A stretch of 64,000 nucleotides of DNA from Acanthosepion esculentum (GCA_964036315.1 OZ038485.1:72536824-72600823), one strand, 5' to 3'; counted from the first letter of the stretch, positions 48,291 through 62,938 are shown. Program-made: numbers and translations. Notes: generated by a model from the letters alone, not told the origin.

Positions 48291-51200
48291 TTTACAAACA
48301 ACCGTGTTTAACGTTGAAAAACAAGCCAAAACAGCTTGCTTTTACACCTAAAATTCAATATTTTTCAAAACTTTGTAAAACTTAAAATTTGCAATATAAC
48401 TTTGTGCAAACTGTTGAAACTTGTTGAAATCAATAGTTTTCGATCGATAACATATCGATTTTCAATAATTTTATTGGTTTTCTAAAGATTTCAATAAGTA
48501 AATCAATTTTACATACAACCGTGTTTAACGTTGAAAAACAAGCCAAAACAGCTTGCTTTTACACCTAAAATTCAATATTTTTCAAAACTTTGTAAAACTT
48601 AAAATTTGCAATATAACTTTGTGCAAACTGTTGAAACTTGTTGAAATCAATACTTTTCGATCGATAACATATCGATTTTCAATAATTTTATTGGTTTTCT
48701 AAAGATTTCAATAAGTAAATCAATTTTACAAACAACCGTGTTTAACGTTGAAAAACAAGCCAAAACAGCTTGCTTTTACACCTAAAATTCAATATTTTTC
48801 AAAAATTTGTAACTTAAAATTTGCAATATAACTTTGTGCAAACTGTTGAAACTTGTTGAAATCAATAGTTTTCGATCGATAACATATCGATTTTCAATAA
48901 TTTTATTGGTTTTCTAAAGATTTCAATAAGTAAATCAATTTTACAAACAACCGTGTTTAACGTTGAAAAACAAGCCAAAACAGCTTGCTTTTACACCTAA
49001 AATTCAATATTTTTCAAAACTTTGTAAAACTTAAAATTTGCAATATAACTTTGTGCAAACTGTTGAAACTTGTTGAAATCAATAGTTTTCGATCGATAAC
49101 ATATCGATTTTCAATAATTTTATTGGTTTTCTAAAGATTTCAATAAGTAAATCAATTTTACAAACAACCGTGTTTAACGTTGAAAAACAAGCCAAAACAG
49201 CTTGCTTTTACACCTAAAATTCAATATTTTTCAAAACTTTGTAAAACTTAAAATTTGCAATATAACTTTGTGCAAACTGTTGAAACTTGTTGAAATCAAT
49301 ACTTTTCGATCGATAACATATCGATTTTCAATAATTTTATTGGTTTTCTAAAGATTTCAATAAGTAAATCAATTTTTCATACAGCCGTGTATAACGTTGA
49401 AAAACAAGCCATAACAGCTTGCTTTTACACCTAAAATTCAATATTTTTCAAAACTTTGTAAAACTTAGAATTTGCAATATAACTTTGTGAAAACTGTTGA
49501 GACTTGTTGAAATCAATACTTTTCGATCGATAACATATCGATTTTCAATAATTTTATTGGTTTTCTAAAGATTTCAATAAGTAAATCAATTTTACAAACA
49601 ACCGTGTTTAACGTTGAAAAACGAGCCAAAACAGCTTGCATTTACACCTAAAATTCAATATTTTTCAAAACTTTGTAAAACTTAAAATTTGCAATATAAC
49701 TTTGTGCAAACTGTTGAAACTTGTTGAAATCAATAGTTTTCGATCGATAACATATCGATTTTCAATAATTTTATTGGTTTTCTAAAGATTTCAATAAGTA
49801 AATCAATTTTTCATACAGCCGTGTTTAACGTTGAAAAACAAGCCATAACAGCTTGCTTTTACACCTAAAATTCAATATTTTTCAAAACTTTGTAAAACTT
49901 AAAATTTGCAATATAACTTTGTGAAAACAGTTGAGAGTTGTTGAAATGAATACTTTTCGATCGGTAACATCGATTTTCAATAATTTTATTGGTTTTCTAA
50001 AGATTTCAATAAGTAAATCAATTTTACAAACAACCGTGTTTAAGGTTGAAAAACAAGCCAAAACAGCTTGCTTTTACACCTAAAATTCAATATTTTTCAA
50101 AACTTTGTAAAACTTAAAATTTGCAATATAACTTTGTGCAAAATGTTGAAACTTGTTGAAATCAATATTTTTCGATCGATAACATATCGATTTTCAATAA
50201 TTTTATTGGTTTTCTAAAGATTTCAATAAGTAAATCAATTTTACAAACAACCGTTTTTAAGGTTGAAAAACAAGCCAAAACAGCTTGCTTTTACACCTAA
50301 AATTCAATATTTTTCAAAACTTTGTAAAACTTAAGATTTGCAATATAACTTTGTGAAAACAGTTGAAAGTTGTTGAAATGAATACTTTTCGATCGGTAAC
50401 ATATCGATTTTCAATAATTTTATTGGTTTTCTAAAGATTTCAATAAGTAAATCAATTTTACAAACAACCGTGTTTAACGTTGAAAAACAAGCCAAAACAG
50501 CTTGCTTTTACACCTAAAATTCAATATTTTTCAAAACTTTGTAAAACTTAAAATTTGCAATATAACTTTGTGCAAACTGTTGAAACTTGTTGAAATCAAT
50601 AGTTTTCGATCGATAACATATCGATTTTCAATAATTTTATTGGTTTTCTAAAGATTTCAATAAGTAAATCAATTTTACAAACAACCGTGTTTAACGTTGA
50701 AAAACAAGCCAAAACAGCTTGCTTTTACACCTAAAATTCAATATTTTTCAAAACTTTGTAAAACTTAAAATTTGCAATATAACTTTGTGCAAACTGTTGA
50801 AACTTGTTGAAATCAATACTTTTCGATCGATAACATATCGATTTTCAATAATTTTATTGGTTTTCTAAAGATTTCAATAAGTAAATCAATTTTACAAACA
50901 ACCGTGTTTAAGGTTGAAAAACAAGCCAAAACAGCTTGCTTTTACACCTAAAATTCAATATTTTTCAAAACTTTGTAAAACTTAAGATTTGCAATATAAC
51001 TTTGTGAAAACAGTTGAAAGTTGTTGAAATGAATACTTTTCGATCGGTAACATATCGATTTTCAATAATTTTATTGGTTTTCTAAAGATTTCAATAAGTA
51101 AATCAATTTTACAAACAACCGTGTTTAACGTTGAAAAACAAGCCAAAACAGCTTGCTTTTACACCTAAAATTCAATATTTTTCAAAACTTTGTAAAACTT

Positions 51201-53516
51201 AAAATTTGCAATATAACTTTGTGCAAACTGTTGAAACTTGTTGAAATCAATAGTTTTCGATCGATAACATATCGATTTTCAATAATTTTATTGGTTTTCT
51301 AAAGATTTCAATAAGTAAATCAATTTTACAAACAACCGTGTTTAACGTTGAAAAACAAGCCAAAACAGCTTGCTTTTACACCTAAAATTCAATATTTTTC
51401 AAAACTTTGTAAAACTTAAAATTTGCAATATAACTTTGTGCAAACTGTTGAAACTTGTTGAAATCAATAGTTTTCGATCGATAACATATCGATTTTCAAT
51501 AATTTTATTGGTTTTCTAAAGATTTCAATAAGTAAATCAATTTTTCATACAGCCGTGTTTAACGTTGAAAAACAAGCCAAAACAGCTTGCTTTTACACCT
51601 AAAATTCAATATTTTTCAAAACTTTGTAAAACTTAAAATTTGCAATATAACTTTGTGAAAACCGTTGAATCTTGTTGAAATCAATACTTTTCGATCGATA
51701 ACATATCGATTTTCAATAATTTTATTGGTTTTCTAAAGATTTCAATAAGTAAATCAATTTTTCATACAGCCGTGTTTAACGTTGAAAAACAAGCCATAAC
51801 AGCTTGCTTTTACACCTAAAATTCAATATTTTTCAAAACTTTGTAAAACTTAAAATTTGCAATATAACTTTGTGAAAACAGTTGAGAGTTGTTGAAATGA
51901 ATACTTTTCGATCGGTAACATATCGATTTTCAATAATTTTATTGGTTTTCTAAAGATTTCAATAAGTAAATCAATTTTACAAACAACAGTGTTTAAGGTT
52001 GAAAAACAAGCCAAAACAGCTTGCTTTTACACCTAAAATTCAATATTTTTCAAAACTTTGTAAAACTTAAAATTTGCAATATAACTTTGTGCAAACTGTT
52101 GAAACTTGTTGAAATCAATAGTTTTCGATCGATAACATATCGATTTTCAATAATTTTATTGCTTTTCTAAAGATTTCAATAAGTAAATCAATTTTACAAA
52201 CAACCGTGTTTAACGTTGAAAAACAAGCCAAAACAGCTTGCTTTTACACCTAAAATTCAATATTTTTCAAAACTTTGTAAAACTTAAAATTTGCAATATA
52301 ACTTTGTGCAAACTGTTGAAACTTGTTGAAATCAATACTTTTCGATCGATAACATATCGATTTTCAATAATTTTATTGGTTTTCTAAAGATTTCAATAAG
52401 TAAATCAATTTTACAAACAACCGTGTTTAACGTTGAAAAACAAGCCAAAACAGCTTGCTTTTTACACCTAAAATTCAATATTTTTCAAAACTTTGTAAAA
52501 CTTAAGATTTGCAATATAACTTTGTGAAAACAGTTGAAAGTTGTTGAAATGAATACTTTTCGATCGGTAACATATCGATTTTCAATAATTTTATTGGTTT
52601 TCTAAAGATTTCAATAAGTAAATCAATTTTACAAACAACCGTGTTTAACGTTGAAAAACAAGCCAAAACAGCTTGCTTTTACACCTAAAATTCAATATTT
52701 TTCAAAACTTTGTAAAACTTAAAATTTGCAATATAACTTTGTGCAAACTGTTGAAACTTGTTGAAATCAATAGTTTTCGATCGATAACATATCGATTTTC
52801 AATAATTTTATTGGTTTTCTAAAGATTTCAATAAGTAAATCAATTTTACAAACAACCGTGTTTAACGTTGAAAAACAAGCCAAAACAGCTTGCTTTTACA
52901 CCTAAAATTCAATATTTTTCAAAACTTTGTAAAACTTAAAATTTGCAATATAACTTTGTGCAAACTGTTGAAACTTGTTGAAATCAATAGTTTTCGATCG
53001 ATAACATATCGATTTTCAATAATTTTATTGCTTTTCTAAAGATTTCAATATGTAAATCAATTTTACAAACAACCGTGTTTAACGTTGAAAAACAAGCCAA
53101 AACAGCTTGCTTTTACACCTAAAATTCAATATTTTTCAAAACTTTGTAAAACTTAAAATTTGCAATATAACTTTGTGCAAACTGTTGAAACTTGTTGAAA
53201 TCAATACTTTTCGATCGATAACATATCGATTTTCAATAATTTTATTGGTTTTCTAAAGATTTCAATAAGTAAATCAATTTTACAAACAACCGTGTTTAAC
53301 GTTGAAAAACAAGCCAAAACAGCTTGCTTTTACACCTAAAATTCAATATTTTTCAAAACTTTGTAAAACTTAAGATTTGCAATATAACTTTGTGAAAACA
53401 GTTGAAAGTTGTTGAAATGAATACTTTTCGATCGGTAACATATCGATTTTCAATAATTTTATTGGTTTTCTAAAGATTTCAATAAGTAAATCAATTTTAC
53501 AAACAACCGTGTTTAA
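48291..53516 (+). repeat. Array block K, dominated by L1 monomers
   Basis: About 24 monomers, mostly L1 with R1. An L3 monomer introduced by TTAAGA recurs at about 50,331, 50,982, 52,502 and 53,370: steps of 651, 1520 and 868 bp, that is three, seven and four monomers. This is the nearest thing to a regular higher-order period. Small losses occur at 48,804 (AAAATTTGTAACTT, four bases missing) and 49,967 (GTAACATCGATT, two bases missing, which shortens the core palindrome). No gene is present. Confidence 0.83.
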
Positions 53517-54088
53517 GTTTGAAAAAGAAGCCAAAACAGCTTGCTTTTAAACCTAACATTCAATATTTTTCAAAACTTTGTAAAACTTGAAATTTGCAAT
53601 ATAACTTTGTGAAAACAGTTGAAAGTTGTTGAAATGAATACTTTTCGATCGGTAACATATCGATTTTCAATAATTTTATTGGTTTTCGAAAGATTTCAAT
53701 AAGTAAATCAATTTTTCAAACAGCCGTGTTTAACGTTGAAAAAGAAGCCAAAACAGCTTGATTTTACACCTAAAATTCAATATTTTTCACACTTTGTAAA
53801 ACTTCAAATTTGCAATATAACTTTGTGCAAACTGTTGAAACTTGTTGAAATCAATACTTTTCGATCGATAACATATCGATTTTCAATAATTTTATTGGTT
53901 TTCTAAAGATTTCAATAAGTAAATCAATTTTACAAACAACCGTGTTTAACGTTGAAAAACAAGCCAAAACAGCTTGCTTTTACACCTAAAATTCAATATT
54001 TTTCAAAACTTTGTAAAACTTAAGATTTGCAATATAACTTTGTGAAAACAGTTGAAAGTTGTTGAAATGAATACTTTTCGATCGGTAA

Positions 54089-54916
54089 CATATCGATTTT
54101 CAATAATTTTATTGGTTTTCTAAAGATTTCAATAAGTAAATCAATTTTACAAACAACCGTGTTTAAGTTTGAAAAACAAGCCAAAACAGCTTGCTTTTAC
54201 ACCTAAAATTCAATATTTTTCAAAACTATGTAAAACTTAAAATTTGCAATATAACTTTGTGAAAACTGTTGAAACTTGTTGAAATCAATAGTTTTCGATC
54301 GATAACATATCGATTTTCAATAATTTTATTGGTTTTCGAAAGATTTTAATAAGTAAATCAATTTTTCATACAGCCGTGTTTAACGTTGAAAAAGAAGCCA
54401 AAACAGCTTGCTTTTAAACCTAACATTCAATATTTTTCAAAACTTTGTAAAACTTGAAATTTGCAATATAACTTTGTGAAAACAGTTGAAAGTTGTTGAA
54501 ATGAATACTTTTCGATCGGTAACATATCGATTTTCAATAATTTTATTGGTTTTCGAAAGATTTCAATAAGTAAATCAATTTTTCAAACAGCCGTGTTTAA
54601 CGTTGAAAAAGAAGCCAAAACAGCTTGATTTTACACCTAAAATTCAATATTTTTCACACTTTGTAAAACTTCAAATTTGGAATATAACTTTGTGAAAACT
54701 ATTGAAACTTGTTGAAATCAATACTTTTCGATCGATAACATATCGATTTTCAATAATTTTATTGGTTTTCTAAAGATTTCAATAAGTAAATCAATTTTAC
54801 ACGCAACCGTGTTTAACGTTGAAAAACAAGCCAAAACAGCTTGCTTTTACACCTAAAATTCAATATTTTTCAAAACTTTGTAAAACTTAAAATTTGCAAT
54901 ATAACTTTGTGAAAAC
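54089..54916 (+). repeat. Duplication in the diverged layer, offset 1954, copy 1
   Basis: It matches 56043-56870 with one difference seen (GATTTTAAT near 54,345 against GATTTCAAT). It carries the TTTTAAACCTAACATTC, CTTGATTTTAC, TTTCACACTTTG and ACTATTGAAAC variants in that order. A related shorter segment (53,517-53,812) precedes it at offset 867. The offset is nine monomers plus one base, explained by a two-base insertion at about 56,040 and a one-base loss at about 54,657. Confidence 0.85.
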
Positions 54917-56042
54917 TGTTGAAACTTGTTGAAATCAATAGTTTTCGATCGATAACATATCGATTTTCAATAATTTTAATGGTTTTCTAAAGATTTCAAT
55001 AAGTAAATCAATTTTACAAACAACAGTGTTTAACATTGAAAAACAAGCCAAAACAGCTTGCTTTTACACCTAAAATTCAATATTTTTCAAAACTTTGTAA
55101 AACTTAAAATTTGCAATATAACTTTGTGAAAACAGTTGAAAGTTGTTGAAATGAATACTTTTCGATCGGTAACATATCGATTTTCAATAATTTTATTGGT
55201 TTTCTAAAGATTTCAATAAGTAAATCAATTTTTCATACAGCCGTGTTTAACGTTGAAAAGGAAGCCAAAACAGCTTGCTTTTACACCTAAAATTCAATAT
55301 TTTTCAAAACTATGTAAAACTTAAAATTTTCAATATAACTTTGTGAAAACTGTAGAAACTTGTTGAAATCAATACTTTTCGATCGATAACATATCGATTT
55401 TCAATAATTTTATTGGTTTTCTAAAGATTTCAATAAGTAAATCAATTTTTCATACAGCCGTGTTTAACGTTGAAAAACAAGCCATAACAGCTTGCTTTTA
55501 CACCTAAAATTCAATATTTTTCAAAACTTTGTAAAACTTAAAATTTGCAATATAACTTTGTGCAAACTGTTGAAACTTGTTGAAATCAATAGTTTTCGAT
55601 CGATAACATATCGATTTTCAATAATTTTATTGGTTTTCTAAAGATTTCAATAAGTAATTCAGTTTTACAAACAACAGTGTTTAACATTGAAAAACAAGCC
55701 AAAACAGCTTGCTTTTACACCTAAAATTCAATATTTTTCAAAACTTTGTAAAACTTAAAATTTGCAATATAACTTTGTGAAAACTGTTGAAACTTGTTGA
55801 AATCAATACTTTTCGATCGATAACATATCGATTTTCAATAATTTTATTGGTTTTCGAAAAATTTCAATAAGTAAATCAATTTTACACGCAACCGTGTTTA
55901 ACGTTGAAAAACAAGCCAAAACAGCTTGCGTTTACACCTAAAATTCAATATTTTTCAAAGCTTTGTAAAACTTAAATTTTGCAATATATCTTTGTGAAAA
56001 CAGTTGAGAGTTGTTGAAATGAATACTTTTCGATCGGTAAAA

Positions 56043-56870
56043 CATATCGATTTTCAATAATTTTATTGGTTTTCTAAAGATTTCAATAAGTAAATCAATT
56101 TTACAAACAACCGTGTTTAAGTTTGAAAAACAAGCCAAAACAGCTTGCTTTTACACCTAAAATTCAATATTTTTCAAAACTATGTAAAACTTAAAATTTG
56201 CAATATAACTTTGTGAAAACTGTTGAAACTTGTTGAAATCAATAGTTTTCGATCGATAACATATCGATTTTCAATAATTTTATTGGTTTTCGAAAGATTT
56301 CAATAAGTAAATCAATTTTTCATACAGCCGTGTTTAACGTTGAAAAAGAAGCCAAAACAGCTTGCTTTTAAACCTAACATTCAATATTTTTCAAAACTTT
56401 GTAAAACTTGAAATTTGCAATATAACTTTGTGAAAACAGTTGAAAGTTGTTGAAATGAATACTTTTCGATCGGTAACATATCGATTTTCAATAATTTTAT
56501 TGGTTTTCGAAAGATTTCAATAAGTAAATCAATTTTTCAAACAGCCGTGTTTAACGTTGAAAAAGAAGCCAAAACAGCTTGATTTTACACCTAAAATTCA
56601 ATATTTTTCACACTTTGTAAAACTTCAAATTTGGAATATAACTTTGTGAAAACTATTGAAACTTGTTGAAATCAATACTTTTCGATCGATAACATATCGA
56701 TTTTCAATAATTTTATTGGTTTTCTAAAGATTTCAATAAGTAAATCAATTTTACACGCAACCGTGTTTAACGTTGAAAAACAAGCCAAAACAGCTTGCTT
56801 TTACACCTAAAATTCAATATTTTTCAAAACTTTGTAAAACTTAAAATTTGCAATATAACTTTGTGAAAAC
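56043..56870 (+). repeat. Duplication in the diverged layer, offset 1954, copy 2
   Basis: This is the second copy of 54089-54916. It begins just after the GGTAAAACATATC insertion monomer and ends where copy 1 continues with GAAAACTG but this copy continues with GAAAACAG (L3). Confidence 0.85.
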
Positions 56871-57951
56871 AGTTGAAAGTTGTTGAAATGAATACTTTTC
56901 GATCGGTAACATATCGATTTTCAATAATTTTATTGGTTTTCTAAAGATTTCAATAAGTAAATCAATTTTTCATACAGCCGTGTTTAACGTTGAAAAAGAA
57001 GCCAAAACAGCTTGCTTTTACACCTAAAATTCAATATTTTTCAAAACTATGTAAAACTTAAAATTTGCAATATAACTTTGTGAAAACTGTTGAAACTTGT
57101 TGAAATCAATACTTTTCGATCGATAAAATATCGATTTTCAATAATTTTATTGGTTTTCTAAAGATTTCAATAAGTAAATCAATTTTACAAACAACCGTGT
57201 TTAACGTTGAAAAACAAGCCAAAACAGCTTGCTTTTACACCTAAAATTCAATATTTTTCAAAACTTTGTAAAACTTAAAATTTGCAATATAACTTTGTGC
57301 AAACTGTTGAAACTTGTTGAAATCAATAGTTTTCGATCGATAACATATCGATTTTCAATAATTTTATTGGTTTTCTAAAGATTTCAATAAGTAAATCAAT
57401 TTTTCATACAGCCGTGTTTAACGTTGAAAAACAAGCCAAAACAGCTTGCTTTTACACCTAAAATTCAATATTTTTCAAAACTTTGTAAAACTTAAAATTT
57501 GCAATATAACTTTGTGAAAACTGTAGAAACTTGTTGAAATCAATACTTTTCGATCGATAACATATCGATTTTCAATAATTTTATTGGTTTTCTAAAGATT
57601 TCAATAAGTAAATCAATTTTTCATACAGCCGTGTTTAACGTTGAAAAACAAGCCATAACAGCTTGCTTTTACACCTAAAATTCAATATTTTTCAAAACTT
57701 TGTAAAACTTAAAATTTGCAATATAACTTTGTGCAAACTGTTGAAACTTGTTGAAATCAATAGTTTTCGATCGATAACATATCGATTTTCAATAATTTTA
57801 TTGGTTTTCTAAAGATTTCAATAAGTAAATCAGTTTTACAAACAACAGTGTTTAACATTGAAAAACAAGCCAAAACAGCTTGCTTTTACACCTAAAATTC
57901 AATATTTTTCAAAACTTTGTAAAACTTAAAATTTGCAATATAACTTTGTGC

Positions 57952-58756
57952 AAACTGTTGAAACTTGTTGAAATGAATACTTTTCGATCGGTAACATATC
58001 GATTTTTAATTATTTTATTGGTTTTCTAAAGATTTCAATAAGTAAATCAATTTTACAAACAACCGTGTTTAAGGTTGAAAAACAAGCCAAAACAGCTTGC
58101 TTTTACACCTAAAATTCAATATTTTTCAAAACTTTGTAAAACTTAAAATTTGCAATATAACTTTGTGAAAACTGTTGAAACTTGTTGAAATCAATACTTT
58201 TCGATCGATAACATATCGATTTTCAATAATTTTATTGCTTTTCTAAAGATTTCAATAAGTAAATCAATTTTACACGCAACCTTATTTAACGTTGAAAAAC
58301 AAGCCAAAACAGCTTGCTTTTACACCTAAAATTCAATATTTTTCAAAACTTTGTAAAACTTAAAATTTGCAATATAACTTTGTGAAAACTGTTGAAACTT
58401 GTTGAAATCAATAGTTTTCGATCGATAACATATCGATTTTCAATAATTTTATTGGTTTTCGAAAGATTTCAATAAGTAAATCAATTTTTCATACAGCCGT
58501 GTTTAACGTTGAAAAAGAAGCCAAAACAGCTTGCTTTTACACCTAAAATTCAATATTTTTCAAAACTTTGTAAAACTTAAAATTTGCAATATAACTTTGT
58601 GTAAACTGTTGAAACTTGTTGAAATCAATAGTTTTCGATCAATAACATATCTATTTTCAATAATTTTATTGGTTTTCTAAAGATTTCAATAAGTAAATCA
58701 ATTTTTCATACAGCCGTGTTTAACGTTGAAAAACAAGCCAAAACAGCTTGCTTTTA
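57952..58756 (+). repeat. Duplication in the diverged layer, offset 1950, copy 1
   Basis: It matches 59902-60706, and I saw no difference. Landmarks are the altered core GATTTTTAATTATTTTATTG (58,001), TTGCTTTTC with ACACGCAACCTTATTTAACG (near 58,270), GTGTAAAC, and the damaged palindrome GATCAATAACATATCTATT (58,637), in which both ATCGAT halves are broken. The offset is nine monomers minus three bases. Confidence 0.87.
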
Positions 58757-59467
58757 AACCTAAAATTCAATATTTTTCAAAACTTTGTAAAACTTGAAAT
58801 TTGCAATATAACTTTGTGAAAACAGTTGGAAGTTGTTGAAATGAATACTTTTCGATCGGTAACATAACGATTTTCAAAAATTTTATTGGTTTTCGAAAGA
58901 TTTCAATAAGTAAATCAATTTTTCAAACAGCCGTGTTTAACGTTGAAAAAGAAGCCAAAACAGCTTGATTTTACACCTAAAATTCAATATTTTTCACACT
59001 TTGTAAAACTTAAAATTTGGAATATAACTTTGTGAAAACTATTGAAACTTGTTGAAATCAATACTTTTCGATCGATAACATGTCGATTTTCAATAATTTT
59101 ATTGGTTTTCTAAAGATTTCAATAAGTAAATCAATTTTACACGCAACCGTGTTTAACGTTGAAAAACAAGCCAAAACAGCTTGCTTTTACACCTAAAATT
59201 CAATATTTTTCAAAACTTTGTAAAACTTAAAATTTGCAATATAACTTTGTGCAAACTGTTGAAACTTGTTGAAATCAATAGTTTTCGATCGATAACATAT
59301 CGATTTTCAATAATTTTATTGGTTTTCTAAAGATTTCAATAAGTAAATCAATTTTACACGCAACCGTGTTTAACGTTGAAAAACAAGCCAAAACAGCTTC
59401 CTTTTACACCTAAAATTCAATATTTTTCAAAACTTTGTAAAACTTAAAATTTGCAATATAACTTTGT
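58717..59467 (+). repeat. Duplication in the diverged layer, offset 3471, copy 1
   Basis: It matches 62188-62938 with one difference seen (CATGTCGATT at about 59,081 against CATATCGATT). Landmarks are CAGTTGGAAGTTG (58,823), CATAACGATTTTCAAAAATT, CTTGATTTTAC, ACTATTGAAAC and CAGCTTCC. It overlaps the end of the offset-1950 unit, so the monomers at 58,717-58,756 have relatives in two different directions. Confidence 0.85.
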
Positions 59468-59901
59468 GCAAACTGTTGAAACTTGTTGAAATCAATACTT
59501 TTCGATCGATAACATATCGATTTTCAATAATTTTATTGGTTTTCGAAAAATTTCAATAAGTAAATCAATTTTACACGCAACCGTGTTTAACGTTGAAAAA
59601 CAAGCCAAAACAGCTTGCTTTTACACCTAAAATTCAATATTTTCAAAACTTTGTAAAACTTAAAATTTGCAATATAACTTTGTGAAAACTGTGGAAACTT
59701 GTTGAAATCAATAGTTTTCGATCGATAACATATCGATTTTCAAAAATTTTATTGGTTTTCTAAAGATTTCAATAAGTAAATCAATTTTACACGCAACCTT
59801 GTTTAACGTTGAAAAACAAGCCAAAACAGCTTGCTTTTACACCTAAAATTCAATATTTTCAAAACTTTGTAAAACTTAAAATTTGCAATATAACTTTGTG
59901 A

Positions 59902-60706
59902 AAACTGTTGAAACTTGTTGAAATGAATACTTTTCGATCGGTAACATATCGATTTTTAATTATTTTATTGGTTTTCTAAAGATTTCAATAAGTAAATCAA
60001 TTTTACAAACAACCGTGTTTAAGGTTGAAAAACAAGCCAAAACAGCTTGCTTTTACACCTAAAATTCAATATTTTTCAAAACTTTGTAAAACTTAAAATT
60101 TGCAATATAACTTTGTGAAAACTGTTGAAACTTGTTGAAATCAATACTTTTCGATCGATAACATATCGATTTTCAATAATTTTATTGCTTTTCTAAAGAT
60201 TTCAATAAGTAAATCAATTTTACACGCAACCTTATTTAACGTTGAAAAACAAGCCAAAACAGCTTGCTTTTACACCTAAAATTCAATATTTTTCAAAACT
60301 TTGTAAAACTTAAAATTTGCAATATAACTTTGTGAAAACTGTTGAAACTTGTTGAAATCAATAGTTTTCGATCGATAACATATCGATTTTCAATAATTTT
60401 ATTGGTTTTCGAAAGATTTCAATAAGTAAATCAATTTTTCATACAGCCGTGTTTAACGTTGAAAAAGAAGCCAAAACAGCTTGCTTTTACACCTAAAATT
60501 CAATATTTTTCAAAACTTTGTAAAACTTAAAATTTGCAATATAACTTTGTGTAAACTGTTGAAACTTGTTGAAATCAATAGTTTTCGATCAATAACATAT
60601 CTATTTTCAATAATTTTATTGGTTTTCTAAAGATTTCAATAAGTAAATCAATTTTTCATACAGCCGTGTTTAACGTTGAAAAACAAGCCAAAACAGCTTG
60701 CTTTTA
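59902..60706 (+). repeat. Duplication in the diverged layer, offset 1950, copy 2
   Basis: This is the second copy of 57952-58756. It diverges at 60,707, where it has TTTTACACC and copy 1 has TTTTAAACC. Its last part, 60,534-60,990, is in turn repeated at 61,619-62,075 (offset 1085, five monomers, at least two differences), so duplications overlap and are nested. Confidence 0.86.
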
Positions 60707-62187
60707 CACCTAAAATTCAATATTTTTCAAAACTTTGTAAAACTTAAAATTTGCAATATAACTTTGTGAAAACAGTTGAGAGTTGTTGAAATGAATACTT
60801 TTCGGTCGGTAAAACATATCGATTTTCAATAATTTTATTGGTTTTCTAAAGATTTCAATAAGTAAATCAATTTTACAAACAACCGTGTTTAAGTTTGAAA
60901 AACAAGCCAAAACAGCTTGCTTTTACACCTAAAATTCAATATTTTTCAAAACTTTGTAAAACTTAAAATTTGCAATATAACTTTGTGAAAATAGTTGAAA
61001 GTTGTTGAAATGAATACTTTTCGATCGGTAACATATCGATTTTCAATAATTTTATTGGTTTTCTAAAGATTTCAATAAGTAAATCAATTTTTCATACAGC
61101 CGTGTTTAACGTTGAAAAAGAAGCCAAAACAGCTTGCTTTTACACCTAAAATTTAATATTTTTCAAAACTTTGTAAAACTTAAAATTTGCAATATAACTT
61201 TGTGAAAACTGTTGAAACTTGTTGAAATCAATAGTTTTCGATCGATAACATATCGATTTTCAATAATTTTATTGGTTTTCGAAAAATTTCAATAAGTAAA
61301 TCAATTTTACACGCAACCGTGTTTAACGTTGAAAAACAAGCCAAAACAGCTTGCTTTTACACCTAAAATTCAATATTTTTCAAAGCTTTGTAAAACTTAA
61401 AATTTGCAATATAACTTTGTGAAAACTATTGAAACTTGTTGAAATCAATACTTTTCGATCGATAACATATCGATTTTCAATAATTTTATTAGTTTTCTAA
61501 AGATTTCAATAAGTAAATCAATTTTACACGCAACCGTGTTTAACGTTGAAAAACAAGCCAAAACAGCTTGCTTTTACACCAAATTTCAATATTTTTCAAA
61601 ACTTTGTAAAACTTAAATTTGCAATATAACTTTGTGTAAACTGTTGAAACTTGTTGAAATAAATAGTTTTCGATCAATAACATATCTATTTTCAATAATT
61701 TTATTGGTTTTCTAAAGATTTCAATAAGTAAATCAATTTTTCATACAGCCGTGTTTAACGTTGAAAAACAAGCCCAAACAGCTTGCTTTTACACCTAAAA
61801 TTCAATATTTTTCAAAACTTTGTAAAACTTAAAATTTGCAATATAACTTTGTGAAAACAGTTGAGAGTTGTTGAAATGAATACTTTTCGGTCGGTAAAAC
61901 ATATCGATTTTCAATAATTTTATTGGTTTTCTAAAGATTTCAATAAGTAAATCAATTTTACAAACAACCGTGTTTAAGTTTGAAAAACAAGCCAAAACAG
62001 CTTGCTTTTACACCTAAAATTCAATATTTTTCAAAACTTTGTAAAACTTAAAATTTGCAATATAACTTTGTGAAAACTGTTGAAACTTGTTGAAATCAAT
62101 ACTTTTCGATCGATAACATATCGATTTTCAATAATTTTATTGGTTTTCTAAAGATTTCAATAAGTAAATCAATTTTACACGCAACCT

Positions 62188-62938
62188 TGTTTAACGTTGA
62201 AAAACAAGCCAAAACAGCTTGCTTTTAAACCTAAAATTCAATATTTTTCAAAACTTTGTAAAACTTGAAATTTGCAATATAACTTTGTGAAAACAGTTGG
62301 AAGTTGTTGAAATGAATACTTTTCGATCGGTAACATAACGATTTTCAAAAATTTTATTGGTTTTCGAAAGATTTCAATAAGTAAATCAATTTTTCAAACA
62401 GCCGTGTTTAACGTTGAAAAAGAAGCCAAAACAGCTTGATTTTACACCTAAAATTCAATATTTTTCACACTTTGTAAAACTTAAAATTTGGAATATAACT
62501 TTGTGAAAACTATTGAAACTTGTTGAAATCAATACTTTTCGATCGATAACATATCGATTTTCAATAATTTTATTGGTTTTCTAAAGATTTCAATAAGTAA
62601 ATCAATTTTACACGCAACCGTGTTTAACGTTGAAAAACAAGCCAAAACAGCTTGCTTTTACACCTAAAATTCAATATTTTTCAAAACTTTGTAAAACTTA
62701 AAATTTGCAATATAACTTTGTGCAAACTGTTGAAACTTGTTGAAATCAATAGTTTTCGATCGATAACATATCGATTTTCAATAATTTTATTGGTTTTCTA
62801 AAGATTTCAATAAGTAAATCAATTTTACACGCAACCGTGTTTAACGTTGAAAAACAAGCCAAAACAGCTTCCTTTTACACCTAAAATTCAATATTTTTCA
62901 AAACTTTGTAAAACTTAAAATTTGCAATATAACTTTGT
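62188..62938 (+). repeat. Duplication in the diverged layer, offset 3471, copy 2
   Basis: This is the second copy of 58717-59467. It ends where copy 1 continues with GTGCAAAC and this copy continues with GTGAAAACTGTGG. Confidence 0.84.
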
